Made by a program: the position numbers and the translations under genes. Source: Oscillospiraceae bacterium (GTDB taxonomy: Bacteria > Bacillota > Clostridia > Oscillospirales > Oscillospiraceae). From it: a DNA stretch of 64,000 bases. How positions within the stretch are numbered: position 1 is the stretch's first letter; every line of letters starts with the position of its first letter. This document shows, in pieces, positions 7,767 through 16,297 of this stretch. The stretch is taken from the NCBI GenBank assembly GCA_009780235.1, contig WRAK01000004.1:60286-124285 (forward strand). Reading direction: 5' to 3'. The notes under the pieces were generated by a model, which did not search any database, was not told the origin of the DNA, and was given only the letters and a program-made list of their open reading frames with translations.

Positions 7767-8783
7767 ATGAAATTCTTATTACTAATACTACTTCTGCTTC
7801 TATTCGCAGGCTGTCAAACGCCCGACGCAATCGGCCAAACAACTGACGATATCACGGACTATTCTACACAAACAAATGACGACATTACAAACGATTCAAC
7901 ATCCCTATTGCTAACACAGTTAGAGGCAAGCGGATTTTCATTTGAGGAATTATGGGAAACGGATGCCTCTTATTCAAATCTTTCTGTCGGCGGCAGATTG
8001 ATTCGTATTGGCAACGAAAGTGAACGTGAAGGGTTTTTCATTCATGAATACGATTCAATCGAGGCAATGACAATGGATTCTGCGCTAATCAGTCCGGACG
8101 GGCTCTCAATCAGACAGCCCGATTACATTATCCATAACCGTGATTTGTCCATTTATCCGACATACTGGTTTAAAAGCGATTTCATTATCGTCCGATATAT
8201 GGGGGAAAGCGAAGAAATCATAAACTTCCTTACGAAACATCTTACCTTTTTCGCAGGACACGGTCACCCCGACCAAGCATCGGATGTTACACCGAATCCT
8301 GACCGCGACAGAGTGATACTTCTCCTGCCAAATGCTACAAGTAACAGGGTGCGGGTTATTTCTGCCGGAAATGAACGTGCAGCGGTTGAACATTGGAACC
8401 ACGGCTGGGGAGACGGGATGTCCGCCAGCGGAATGTTTGTGCGTGCGGAATACATCGCATATTCCTTAATTCCCTTTCCGTTCGGGGACGATTTCCAAAT
8501 CATTTTCGATGAACAACCGCTGGACAATGACACATACTATTATTTCTATAAATTGATTGACGGCGAATGGATACAAGTATTAGCCGTGTACTTACGAGGC
8601 AACGCCGAGCAGATTTTCCTAACCCACGGTGGTTCTTGGGCACGTGAAACGTGGGAGCGTGTAACGGCCGAATCCTTCCTTGACCTGCTGGAACCCGGGG
8701 AGTATATACTGGACGTGAGCGCATGGTGGGGCGATTCGGAAGGTGCGGACTCTTTTCAGAATTTTTTTAGATTTATAAAATAA
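7767..8783 (+). CDS. Lipoprotein of unknown function
   Basis: The 338-residue exported protein has a very hydrophobic start and the lipobox LFAGC, with the acylated Cys at residue 16. The segment after it (residues 17-45) is rich in Thr and Asp and probably a spacer. The rest is a soluble domain rich in aromatic residues and Asp/Glu that I do not recognise. GAAAGGAGG precedes the ATG, only 24 bases after the XRE gene, so the two are probably cotranscribed. It is AT-rich compared with proB and proA. Confidence 0.65.
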   Translation: MKFLLLILLLLLFAGCQTPDAIGQTTDDITDYSTQTNDDITNDSTSLLLTQLEASGFSFEELWETDASYSNLSVGGRLIRIGNESEREGFFIHEYDSIEAMTMDSALISPDGLSIRQPDYIIHNRDLSIYPTYWFKSDFIIVRYMGESEEIINFLTKHLTFFAGHGHPDQASDVTPNPDRDRVILLLPNATSNRVRVISAGNERAAVEHWNHGWGDGMSASGMFVRAEYIAYSLIPFPFGDDFQIIFDEQPLDNDTYYYFYKLIDGEWIQVLAVYLRGNAEQIFLTHGGSWARETWERVTAESFLDLLEPGEYILDVSAWWGDSEGADSFQNFFRFIK

Positions 8784-8794
8784 ACACCAACAAC

Positions 8795-8819
8795 GGGACG
8801 CCCGATGTGCGTCCCCTAC
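8795..8819. repeat. Half copy of the palindromic repeat
   Basis: GGGACGCCCGATGTGCGTCCCCTAC ends with the usual CCCTAC and lies between the lipoprotein gene and proA. It also marks where the GC-rich flanking sequence resumes. Confidence 0.5.
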
Positions 8820-8842
8820 CATCAAGCATCGGAGGAGTCACC

Positions 8843-10087
8843 ATGACAGTAAAACACCAAGCCACCCTGGCCAAACAAACCGCCGCAACCCTCACAACAG
8901 CAAGCACCGCCGCAAAAAACACCGCGCTCGCCGCAATCGCCCGTGCGCTGGACGAGCACCGCACGCAAATCATCGCCGCCAACGCCAAAGACATCGAGGC
9001 CGCCAAGGCCGCGGGTATGGCCAAGGGGATGCTCGACCGTCTCACGCTCACCGAGACCCGCATCAGCGACATGATTACCGGCATCGAAGAAATCATCGCC
9101 CTCGATGACCCCGTGGGTGAGTTCGTCAGCATGTCCACACGGCCGAACGGTCTCACTATCGGTAAAAAACGTACCCCGCTGGGCGTGATTGCCATCATCT
9201 ACGAATCCCGCCCCAATGTGACGGTGGACGCCGCCGTGCTCTGCCTCAAGGCAGGCAACGCCGTCATCCTCCGCGGCGGCAAAGAGGCCATCCACACCAA
9301 CACCGCCCTCATGAACGTAATGCGTGACGCGCTGGCGGACACCGAAATCCCCGCAGACGCCCTGCACCTCGTCGCCGACACGAGCAGGAAGAGTGCCGCC
9401 GCCCTCATGGGTCTGGTCGGATTGGTAGATGTCCTCATCCCCCGCGGCGGCGCGGGTCTTATCCGCACCGTGGTGGAGAACGCCAAAGTCCCCGTCATCG
9501 AAACGGGCGTCGGCGTGTGCCACGTCTATGTCGATGCCGACGCAGACCTCCAGATGGCCGCCGAGATTATCACCAACGCTAAATGCTCCCGTCCCTCCGT
9601 CTGCAACGCGGCGGAGTGTCTGCTGGTACACAAAGACATCGCCGAGGCCTTCCTCCCCCAAGCGAAAGCCATGCTGGACGAGTACAAGGTCGAACTCCGG
9701 GGCGACGAGGCCACCCGCCGAATCCTCGGCGACTGCGTCGTCCCCGCCGGGCCGGACGACTACGACACGGAGTTCTATGACTACATCCTCGCCGTCAAAG
9801 TCGTAGCCAGCTTCGACGATGCCCTCGCCCACATCCGCCGCCACGGCACCGGCCACTCTGAGTGCATCGTCACCGAGAGTTATGCCAGCGCGCAACGGTT
9901 CCTCGACGCCGTGGACGCCGCCGCCGTCTACGTCAACGCCTCCACCCGCTTCACCGACGGCGGGATGTTCGGGCTAGGTGCCGAAATCGGCATCTCCACA
10001 CAAAAAATGCACGCCAGAGGCCCCATGGGGCTGCGGGAACTGACGTGTACGAAGTTTGTGATTTATGGGAACGGGCAGGTGCGGTAA
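8843..10087 (+). CDS. proA: Gamma-glutamyl phosphate reductase
   Basis: The 414-residue product reduces glutamyl-5-phosphate to glutamate-5-semialdehyde with NADPH, the second proline step after proB. It belongs to the aldehyde dehydrogenase superfamily: YESRPNVTVDAA, LRGGKEAIHTN, a Cys-containing segment NAKCSRPSVCNAAE that includes the expected catalytic region, and NASTRFTDGGMFGLGAEIG near the end. The length is normal. The start was set at the ATG following GGAGG, not at an ATG 36 bases upstream. An AT-rich three-gene segment lies between proB and proA, although the two are usually adjacent. Confidence 0.96.
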   Translation: MTVKHQATLAKQTAATLTTASTAAKNTALAAIARALDEHRTQIIAANAKDIEAAKAAGMAKGMLDRLTLTETRISDMITGIEEIIALDDPVGEFVSMSTRPNGLTIGKKRTPLGVIAIIYESRPNVTVDAAVLCLKAGNAVILRGGKEAIHTNTALMNVMRDALADTEIPADALHLVADTSRKSAAALMGLVGLVDVLIPRGGAGLIRTVVENAKVPVIETGVGVCHVYVDADADLQMAAEIITNAKCSRPSVCNAAECLLVHKDIAEAFLPQAKAMLDEYKVELRGDEATRRILGDCVVPAGPDDYDTEFYDYILAVKVVASFDDALAHIRRHGTGHSECIVTESYASAQRFLDAVDAAAVYVNASTRFTDGGMFGLGAEIGISTQKMHARGPMGLRELTCTKFVIYGNGQVR

Positions 10088-10547
10088 ATGTAGGGGCGCA
10101 CAGTATGCGCCCACCACCAACCTCCCTTACTTCTCCGGCACCGCCGTAAAGTCCATCCGGCAAAATGCCGCAAACACCTCCTCCGGCGGGCGAGCCGGAA
10201 GATGACGAGTAGTAAATTACCACGAACGTAAAGTCAAAGGAAGAGAGTCTTGAGAGAAACCTTGGTTTCTTTCAAGCGTGTTTTTGCTTCCTTTTTGCAC
10301 GAGCAAAAAGGAAGGCCCCGCCGGCGAGGCGAGCCCAACGTAAGAATAAAAAGAACGAGCTGAGCAAGCGCAACCCCTACAATGGTCAAGGTCAATCCTC
10401 AGTCGGCTGCGCCGACAGCTCCTTTGGCAAAGGAGCCTTTGTGACTTGTAGGCATTTGCCGCAAAACAACGCCGATAATCCCCCCTACAGCGGACAAAAA
10501 AACAGGGCAGACACAAAGGTCTGCCCCTACGAACCCCATAGCCAACC
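10088..10547. repeat. Gene-free stretch built of dispersed repeats
   Basis: No credible gene is seen. The stretch holds a half GTAGGGGC repeat (10090-10112), a 13-bp stem of CTTGAGAGAAACC and its complement (10249-10276), a 12-bp stem of CTTCCTTTTTGC (10287-10314), a CCTCAGTCGGC...AAAGGAGCC hairpin unit (about 10393-10440), and a reversed half repeat GGGCAGAC...CCCCTAC (10505-10530). It is a repeat graveyard between the convergent proA and DUF3810 genes; some hairpins may stop transcription from both sides. Confidence 0.7.
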
Positions 10548-11642
10548 TCAAAACCAAACAATCAGCAAATCCACAACCTCCCCATAGCTCCGCACCCCGC
10601 TCTCCTCGCCATACCCCCGCAGCATCCTGTCATTCGCCGCGTTCGTCACCCGCTGCGCCACCTGATTCTTGCGGTCATGATACGCCCGAATATCGGCCAA
10701 ATCGGCGAGGACATACTCCGACAGCGTCTCATGAATCGCCCAGAACCGTTCCGGGTCAGCCCGATGCAAGGCGTTCGACAGATAGCTGTATCCCATCTGA
10801 TACGCCGAGTAGGCAAACAACGGATTGTCGCTCAGCACCCCCGCCAGTATCGCCACAAAATTAGCCTCATTTTCGGAGGCGATCCCCCGCTGATGGGCGA
10901 ACTCGTGCAGCACAATGGCGGGTACTTGGCTCCGAGGCGCAAGCACATTGACATTGGCCTCCCCCGTGAATGGGAAGTAAAAGCCCACATAGTCCGTCAT
11001 CGCCATAAAGGGCGAAATGAGCAGGGCCTTCGGCCGCCTGTCCGGCATGGCGAGGAATGGAAATTCCGCATTAAACCCCGCCATCGCAGAAAGGCTCTCG
11101 TCAAAAATCTGCCGAATGGGTGCGTCAAACACGCCCGCCTCATCCCGCGGCACCAGCGGAGCCGTGCGGTTCAGCCCCTCGGCGAAGAGAAGCGTCACCC
11201 GCTCCAAATCCTCCACCGACCCGCCCCCTTGGGCGTGGATACCGGAGCGTTCTTGGAAATTATCGGCGTAAAAATTCACCCCGTACAGAACCGACAATCC
11301 CGCGTAAGCGGTCAGCACAATCGCAAGTAAACTCGCTACGATGCGATACAGTCCGCGCCGCACAGGTGTCTTATCTCTTCCGCGCCGCCGCATACGGACA
11401 ATCTCCCGCACAAACAGCCCAAGCACGAGCAAAACCAGCGCAAACACAAGTATTTCCGCCACGGAAAACGGCACCCATCCAGTCACCCACCCCATCGCCC
11501 GCCGAATCGGCAAGGCCACGGAGAACACCCAAAAATTCATCACCCCCCGCACATCCCGCAGGGCGTAAAACAAAATCAATGCGGCCACGTTCACGCCCAA
11601 CCAAATGTGCAAGCCCCTATGTTGTCTCAAAAATTTCCGCAT
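10548..11642 (-). CDS. DUF3810 membrane protein with HExxH motif
   Basis: The 364-residue membrane protein has three hydrophobic segments in its first 125 residues, then an extracytoplasmic domain containing HEFAHQRG at 246-253 and the nearby Glu-rich ENEANF. This is the layout of DUF3810, a family with zinc-metallopeptidase-like HExxH signatures but no proven activity. The ATG at 11642 lies 8 bases after GGAG; a GTG three codons upstream is also in frame. It converges with proA and is divergent from the flavoprotein gene. Confidence 0.85.
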   Translation of the reverse strand: MRKFLRQHRGLHIWLGVNVAALILFYALRDVRGVMNFWVFSVALPIRRAMGWVTGWVPFSVAEILVFALVLLVLGLFVREIVRMRRRGRDKTPVRRGLYRIVASLLAIVLTAYAGLSVLYGVNFYADNFQERSGIHAQGGGSVEDLERVTLLFAEGLNRTAPLVPRDEAGVFDAPIRQIFDESLSAMAGFNAEFPFLAMPDRRPKALLISPFMAMTDYVGFYFPFTGEANVNVLAPRSQVPAIVLHEFAHQRGIASENEANFVAILAGVLSDNPLFAYSAYQMGYSYLSNALHRADPERFWAIHETLSEYVLADLADIRAYHDRKNQVAQRVTNAANDRMLRGYGEESGVRSYGEVVDLLIVWF

Positions 11643-11701
11643 GTAACTCACTCCAGTTATTCACTATTGGTTATTAGTTATTCACGATTCCGAGGTGTTT
11701 T

Positions 11702-12919
11702 ATGCCATACGATATGATTATCATCGGCGCGGGAGCCGCAGGCCTCTTCGCCGCCGCCAATATAAGGCCCGGCAAGCGGGTACTCCTGCTCGAAAAAACC
11801 GCCAAACCCGGCCAAAAGCTCCTGCTCACAGGCAGCGGGCAGTGCAATCTGACGAATGCCGGATCCATCGCAGACTTCCTCCCCCGTTACGGCCCAAATG
11901 GCAAGCGGCTGCGCCCCGTACTGTTCCCGTTTTCAAACCTCGCCCTCATGGGCTGGTTGGAGGCGCAATGCCTCCCCCTCACCACCCGCTCCGACGGCAA
12001 GGTCTTTCCCGCCTCAATGGACGCCCGTGACGTGCTGAACTTGTTGCTCGGCCTCGCCCGCAAAAACGGCGTGGAAATCCGATACAACACCCCCGTCACC
12101 GCCCTCGCACAAACGGATGATAATCCGCCCGCACGCTTCCGGCTCGCAACGCCCGCAGGCACATTATACACCCAAAATGTCCTGGTCGCCACAGGCGGGG
12201 CATCCTACCCCCGTACCGGCTCCGACGGGGCATTCTTCGGCTGCTTGGACACTATGGGGCTGAACCTCACACCACGCCGCCCCGCGCTCTGCCCGGTCTA
12301 CGTCCACGACTACCCCTACGGCGAACTCTCCGGCATCTCTTTCCCGGACTGCGCCATCGTCATCGATACAGACAACAAGCCCGTCCGCGCACGGGACAGT
12401 CTGCTGCTGACTCACCGCGGATTCTCCGGCCTCGTCATCCTCAACAATGCCCGACACATCAGCCAAGGCGCAGAGCTCACCATCAGCTGCCTCCCCAACA
12501 CCGACCTCGGTGACCTGCGGCGCGCGCTGCTCACAGCCGCCGCCGGGACGGCACAACAAGTCGGCACGCTCCTAGAGGCCAAAACCCGCCTCCCCCGCCG
12601 TTTCTTAGAGGCTGTCTGCCACAGGATAAACATTCCCCCGGACACCAAAGCCGCCCGCCTCGGCGGGGCTGAGATGGGACAGCTCGCAACCCTGCTCACC
12701 GCCGACACCCACACCGTCAGCGGCACGGGCGGATTCCAAACTGCCATGGTCACAGCCGGAGGCGTGTCTCTCGACGAAATCGACCTACCCACCATGTCCG
12801 CCCGCCGCTTCCCTGGCCTCTATTTCGCGGGTGAGGTCGTGGACATAGACGGCGACACAGGGGGCTATAATCTCCAGTTCGCGTTTTCTTCGGCAAGGTT
12901 GGCGGTGAGTGCTTTGTAG
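11702..12919 (+). CDS. BaiN/HI0933-family FAD-dependent oxidoreductase
   Basis: The 405-residue flavoprotein begins with a dinucleotide-binding motif YDMIIIGAGAAGLFAAA (GxGxxG) and has ATGGASYPRTGSDGAFF near the middle and GLYFAGEVVDIDGDTGGYNLQ...SSARLA at the end, all typical of the HI0933/YhiN/BaiN family. Some members are linked to bile-acid or rRNA metabolism, but the reaction here cannot be assigned. The stop codon TAG is embedded in a half GTAGGGGC repeat (12916-12940). Confidence 0.9.
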   Translation: MPYDMIIIGAGAAGLFAAANIRPGKRVLLLEKTAKPGQKLLLTGSGQCNLTNAGSIADFLPRYGPNGKRLRPVLFPFSNLALMGWLEAQCLPLTTRSDGKVFPASMDARDVLNLLLGLARKNGVEIRYNTPVTALAQTDDNPPARFRLATPAGTLYTQNVLVATGGASYPRTGSDGAFFGCLDTMGLNLTPRRPALCPVYVHDYPYGELSGISFPDCAIVIDTDNKPVRARDSLLLTHRGFSGLVILNNARHISQGAELTISCLPNTDLGDLRRALLTAAAGTAQQVGTLLEAKTRLPRRFLEAVCHRINIPPDTKAARLGGAEMGQLATLLTADTHTVSGTGGFQTAMVTAGGVSLDEIDLPTMSARRFPGLYFAGEVVDIDGDTGGYNLQFAFSSARLAVSAL

Positions 12920-13320
12920 GGGCAGACCTTGTGTCTGCCCTTTGTTTTGTCGTTATTAAGAGGGCAAAGCCTCCTTTTCCAAAGGAGGTGGCGGGCACAG
13001 CCCGACGGAGGATTTGTTGCCCCTACTGCCAACTGGGTGTAGGGCAAAAGTCAAGGGCAATCCTCAGTCAGCTCCTTTGGAAAAGGAGCCTTTGCGGCTT
13101 GTAGGCTTGTGCCACGCAAAAAACGCCAACACAATGTAGGGGCGCGCATTGCGCGTCCGCACGTTTCGGTTTGCACGATGCAAAGATTAGCGGCACGGAC
13201 GGCCAATGGCCGCCCCTACGACCAACGTAGCACCCCGCAGAGAATGATAGCAATCGTCCACACACTTATGCCCCACCAGTCTACCCCAACACCCCCGCCG
13301 CGTCAAGGAATATTCCGCCC
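12916..13320. repeat. Gene-free repeat cluster upstream of rpe
   Basis: It contains a half GTAGGGGC repeat (12916-12940), the TTTTCCAAAGGAGG...CCGACGGAGGATTTG unit (about 12970-13014), another CAATCCTCAGTC...AAAAGGAGCC unit (about 13050-13095), and a full repeat with a GGACGGCCAATGGCC right arm (13136-13219). No coding region is supported. Confidence 0.7.
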
Positions 13321-13327
13321 TCGCCCC

Positions 13328-13356
13328 TTGACAAATACCCGCATAAATCGTATAAT
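13328..13356 (+). promoter_or_regulatory. Consensus sigma-A promoter for rpe
   Basis: TTGACA at 13328-13333 and TATAAT at 13351-13356 are separated by 17 bp, a perfect consensus match. Transcription should begin near 13363, which leaves a leader of about 188 nt before rpe. Confidence 0.9.
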
Positions 13357-13362
13357 GAGTAC

Positions 13363-13545
13363 ACTCGCAATATATTTTTACCGATTATTATAGTATGCTC
13401 AATTTAAATCAACGCGACACAATGGGGCCGCCACGGGCAATCCGCCCGCAACAGCCCCTATGATAAAAGCGGCACGGGAACTGCATCCGGCCACTAGACC
13501 ATAAGTATGCCGAGACCTCATACGGCGTGACGAGAAAGGAAGAGC
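13363..13545 (+). ncRNA. Candidate structured leader RNA upstream of rpe
   Basis: The leader can form a two-part stem GGGGC/GCCCC (13424-13428 with 13454-13458) enclosing CGGGC/GCCCG (13434-13438 with 13444-13448). Near the end, GTATG/CATAC (13505-13509 with 13519-13523) competes with GCCG/CGGC (13509-13512 with 13523-13526). The last structure lies just before the AAAGGA ribosome site. It matches no riboswitch class that I can recognise by eye, and it might be a separate small RNA. Confidence 0.4.
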
Positions 13546-13550
13546 TGCCC

Positions 13551-14201
13551 ATGATTAAAATCGCCCCCAGCATCCTATCGGCGGACTTCACCGCTCTGGG
13601 CAAAGACATCGCCGAAGTCGAGACCGCCGGTGCGGACTATCTGCACTTTGACGTCATGGACGGCATCTTCGTCCCCAACATCTCCATCGGCATCCCCGTA
13701 CTCCAGTCCGTCCGCAAAAAAACGGACATGGTGCTGGATGTCCATCTGATGATTACACAGCCCGTCCGCTACGTGGACGCTTTCGTCAAGGCCGGGGCGG
13801 ACATTGTCGTCTTTCACCTCGAAGCCGACGAACCCCAGAACACACAGGCCGCCATTGACAAAGTCAAAGCCCACGGCAAGCGGGTCGGCCTCTCCATCAA
13901 ACCCAAAACCCCGGCGAGTACGCTCATCCCCTACATCCGAGACCTCGACATGGTTCTGATCATGACCGTAGAACCCGGCTTCGGCGGCCAGTCGTTCATG
14001 GCCGACCAGCTCGACAAAATCCGGGAGGTCGACGCGCTAATCAAGGCGCAAAATCCTGTCTGCGAATTGCAAGTAGACGGCGGTATAGACCCCGTTACGG
14101 CTCCGCTGGTTGTAGAAGCGGGGGCGAATGTGTTGGTGGCGGGGAGTGCTGTCTTTGGTAAGGCGGACAGGGCGGCGGCGATTGCGGCGTTGCGGGGGTA
14201 G
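13551..14201 (+). CDS. rpe: Ribulose-phosphate 3-epimerase
   Basis: The 216-residue TIM-barrel enzyme interconverts ribulose-5-phosphate and xylulose-5-phosphate in the pentose phosphate pathway. Motifs are SILSADF, HFDVMDGIFVPN, DVHLMI, VEPGFGGQSF and VDGGI, carrying the metal-binding His/Asp residues. The ATG at 13551 follows AAAGGA. A consensus promoter and long structured leader lie upstream. The next gene starts 6 bases downstream, so cotranscription is likely. Confidence 0.96.
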   Translation: MIKIAPSILSADFTALGKDIAEVETAGADYLHFDVMDGIFVPNISIGIPVLQSVRKKTDMVLDVHLMITQPVRYVDAFVKAGADIVVFHLEADEPQNTQAAIDKVKAHGKRVGLSIKPKTPASTLIPYIRDLDMVLIMTVEPGFGGQSFMADQLDKIREVDALIKAQNPVCELQVDGGIDPVTAPLVVEAGANVLVAGSAVFGKADRAAAIAALRG

Positions 14202-14207
14202 ATAGAA

Positions 14208-14426
14208 ATGAAAGTCATGAAAAAAATCTTATTTATCGCTTCGATTGCAGTAGTCGCAGGTGTGAATCTGATGTTTTTCGGTGCTTTTGGATGGCCGCTC
14301 AGGTCTGCGATGATTTTAAGCAACATCGGCATGGGCATTGCGGCTTTAGGGCTTGTGGTTTTACTGGTGTGTGCCGGGGTACTTGCCGTGAGCGCACTCG
14401 TGCGGCTTTGGGGCAAGAAAAGATAA
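14208..14426 (+). CDS. Small membrane protein of unknown function
   Basis: The 72-residue protein has two predicted membrane helices (about residues 6-26 and 36-65), separated by a short turn with Trp-Pro, and a basic C-terminus GKKR. It begins 6 bases after rpe and ends 31 bases before the following lipoprotein, so the three probably share one transcript. No family recognised. Confidence 0.6.
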   Translation: MKVMKKILFIASIAVVAGVNLMFFGAFGWPLRSAMILSNIGMGIAALGLVVLLVCAGVLAVSALVRLWGKKR

Positions 14427-14457
14427 TTTATTGCAGATATATACAGGAGGAACCGAC

Positions 14458-15630
14458 ATGAACACAAACAAAACATCTCGTTACAAAAAAATCACACTTT
14501 TCATGGCCTCCCTCGCACTATTCGCTTTGACAGGATTGATTCTCTCCGCTTGCTCCGCAACAAACCCAGAAGAAAATGACCCGATAACCGAACAAGAATA
14601 CACCCCAACACCCGAACCGGAAGAAATCAATATATCCATCATCGGCTTGCCGGTAACGCTCCGGGATGTCACCGTCGAAGAACTCGGGAGGCCCACGGGT
14701 GACCATACCGCAGCCTATCAATTGAGCCAATTTTTTACATATCCGATTGGTTACCCCGGCTCAAGCGTAGATCTATTCGCGTTCGTAAGGGTTTTGGATG
14801 TAGAACAATCGGCAACCGAGTGGGATTTATTGCAACATTCCACATTGCAGATACTGTCAACCGTGTGGAGCAGAGATGTCGAAATTCCTGAAACGGTTAC
14901 GATTATCCAAGGCGTCCATTCCCATGGAAGTACAGAAGACCCTATCTTTGTCCGTGAAGGCGGCGTTTACCTGTTACCGTTAATCAATAATAGCGCATTT
15001 GATGGCCTCTGGCGTGTCAGATCCCCTTTCCGCGTACTGTTTGAAGTAGATGACAACGGCCTCATATGGAGCCATTCGTCTCTGGAAAGTTTTAGCCGCT
15101 TTGACGGCGAAGGCGCAAGCGTCGTTGTGGATGAAATTTTAGAAATCACTTCCGATGAAAACTTCGATGCCGCAACAACGTCCTTTGGTTATTGGGCGGG
15201 CCGAGACTGGGCATCTCTTGTAGAATTTACGGTTTTGTCTGTCACACGTGTCGAAGGCGTCCCAGATAGCTGGTCAGGCGGCCGCCACTATCGGCTTGTG
15301 CTATATATTGACGATGTATTAGTGCCGGGTAATGATGCCCCGCCGTCTAGGGGAAACGAAGTCATCACAATACTCCATTACACCGCCTCCGGCCAACTTG
15401 AGGAAGGACAGCGATACCTGTCACTCACGCATAGCTTTGTCCCAAATAACTATGGCCCGCACAGCCTCGACAGCCGCATCATCGCAAGAATCAACGAAGA
15501 CGGAACTATCACAGCCATCCCCAGCGGATTCTATTTTAGAGACTTTGACGGCTTCACCGTGGAACAAATGAGAGAACTGACTGAACGCTCCCGCGCATGG
15601 TATGAGGCTCATGTCAAAGACTTATTCTAA
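14458..15630 (+). CDS. Lipoprotein of unknown function
   Basis: The 390-residue exported protein has a basic, hydrophobic leader ending in the lipobox LSAC (Cys 32), followed by a Glu/Thr/Pro-rich spacer to about residue 60. The remainder is a soluble beta-rich domain that I do not recognise; it ends with a PSGFYFRDFDGFT-like segment. CAGGAGG precedes the ATG. It is the last gene of the rpe group, 51 bases before recR. Confidence 0.65.
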   Translation: MNTNKTSRYKKITLFMASLALFALTGLILSACSATNPEENDPITEQEYTPTPEPEEINISIIGLPVTLRDVTVEELGRPTGDHTAAYQLSQFFTYPIGYPGSSVDLFAFVRVLDVEQSATEWDLLQHSTLQILSTVWSRDVEIPETVTIIQGVHSHGSTEDPIFVREGGVYLLPLINNSAFDGLWRVRSPFRVLFEVDDNGLIWSHSSLESFSRFDGEGASVVVDEILEITSDENFDAATTSFGYWAGRDWASLVEFTVLSVTRVEGVPDSWSGGRHYRLVLYIDDVLVPGNDAPPSRGNEVITILHYTASGQLEEGQRYLSLTHSFVPNNYGPHSLDSRIIARINEDGTITAIPSGFYFRDFDGFTVEQMRELTERSRAWYEAHVKDLF

Positions 15631-15681
15631 AATTCTGCATTCTAAGCCCTACATTCTAAACTGCGACCAAAAGGAGCACCC

Positions 15682-16281
15682 ATGGACTTCTTCCCCCCCG
15701 CCCTCGAAACCCTAATTGACCAATTCGCCCGCCTCCCCGGCGTAGGCCGTAAATCCGCGCAACGGCTGGCGTTCTACGTCATGGGTCTCCCCGAATCCGA
15801 GGCAAACACTTTCGCCGAAGCCATCGTCAACGCCCACAAAACCGTCCACGTCTGCCCCACCTGCCAGATTTTGACAGACCTGAGCCTCTGCAACATCTGT
15901 CAGAGCAACAGGCGTGACCGTAGCATTGTCTGCGTCGTCGCAGACCCGAAAGATGTCCTCTCCATCGAAAGAGCCAGAGAATACAGCGGCCTCTACCACG
16001 TCCTCCACGGGGTCATCTCCCCCATGAGCGGCGTAGGCCCGGACGATGTCAAAATCAAAGAACTCACCAAGCGGGTAGCAGACGGCGAAATCCAAGAAGT
16101 CATCATGGCCACCAATCCCGACACAGAGGGCGAAGCCACCGCCATGTACATCGCAAGGCTATTAAAACCATTCGACATCAAAGTCACCCGCCTGGCCTAC
16201 GGCGTCCCCGTAGGCGGCAACTTGGAATACGCCGACGATGCAACCCTATTGCGGGCCTTAGAAGGCCGGCAGGAACTCTAA
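15682..16281 (+). CDS. recR: Recombination protein RecR
   Basis: The 199-residue DNA-repair protein acts with RecF/RecO to load RecA on gapped DNA. It has a helix-hairpin-helix LPGVGRKSAQR at 18-28, a four-Cys zinc site (Cys 58, 61, 70, 73), and a TOPRIM domain with the conserved ATNPDTEGEATA and a C-terminal YGVPVGGNLEYAD. AAAAGGAG precedes the ATG. In many Firmicutes recR follows dnaX and a YbaB gene; here it stands alone after a lipoprotein gene. Confidence 0.96.
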   Translation: MDFFPPALETLIDQFARLPGVGRKSAQRLAFYVMGLPESEANTFAEAIVNAHKTVHVCPTCQILTDLSLCNICQSNRRDRSIVCVVADPKDVLSIERAREYSGLYHVLHGVISPMSGVGPDDVKIKELTKRVADGEIQEVIMATNPDTEGEATAMYIARLLKPFDIKVTRLAYGVPVGGNLEYADDATLLRALEGRQEL

Positions 16282-16297
16282 ATAAGGAGGGATCCCC

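Noticed and set aside
10217..10561. 114-codon frame on the minus strand
   Set aside because: It runs through a block of dispersed hairpins and repeats, and no ribosome site or domain was found.
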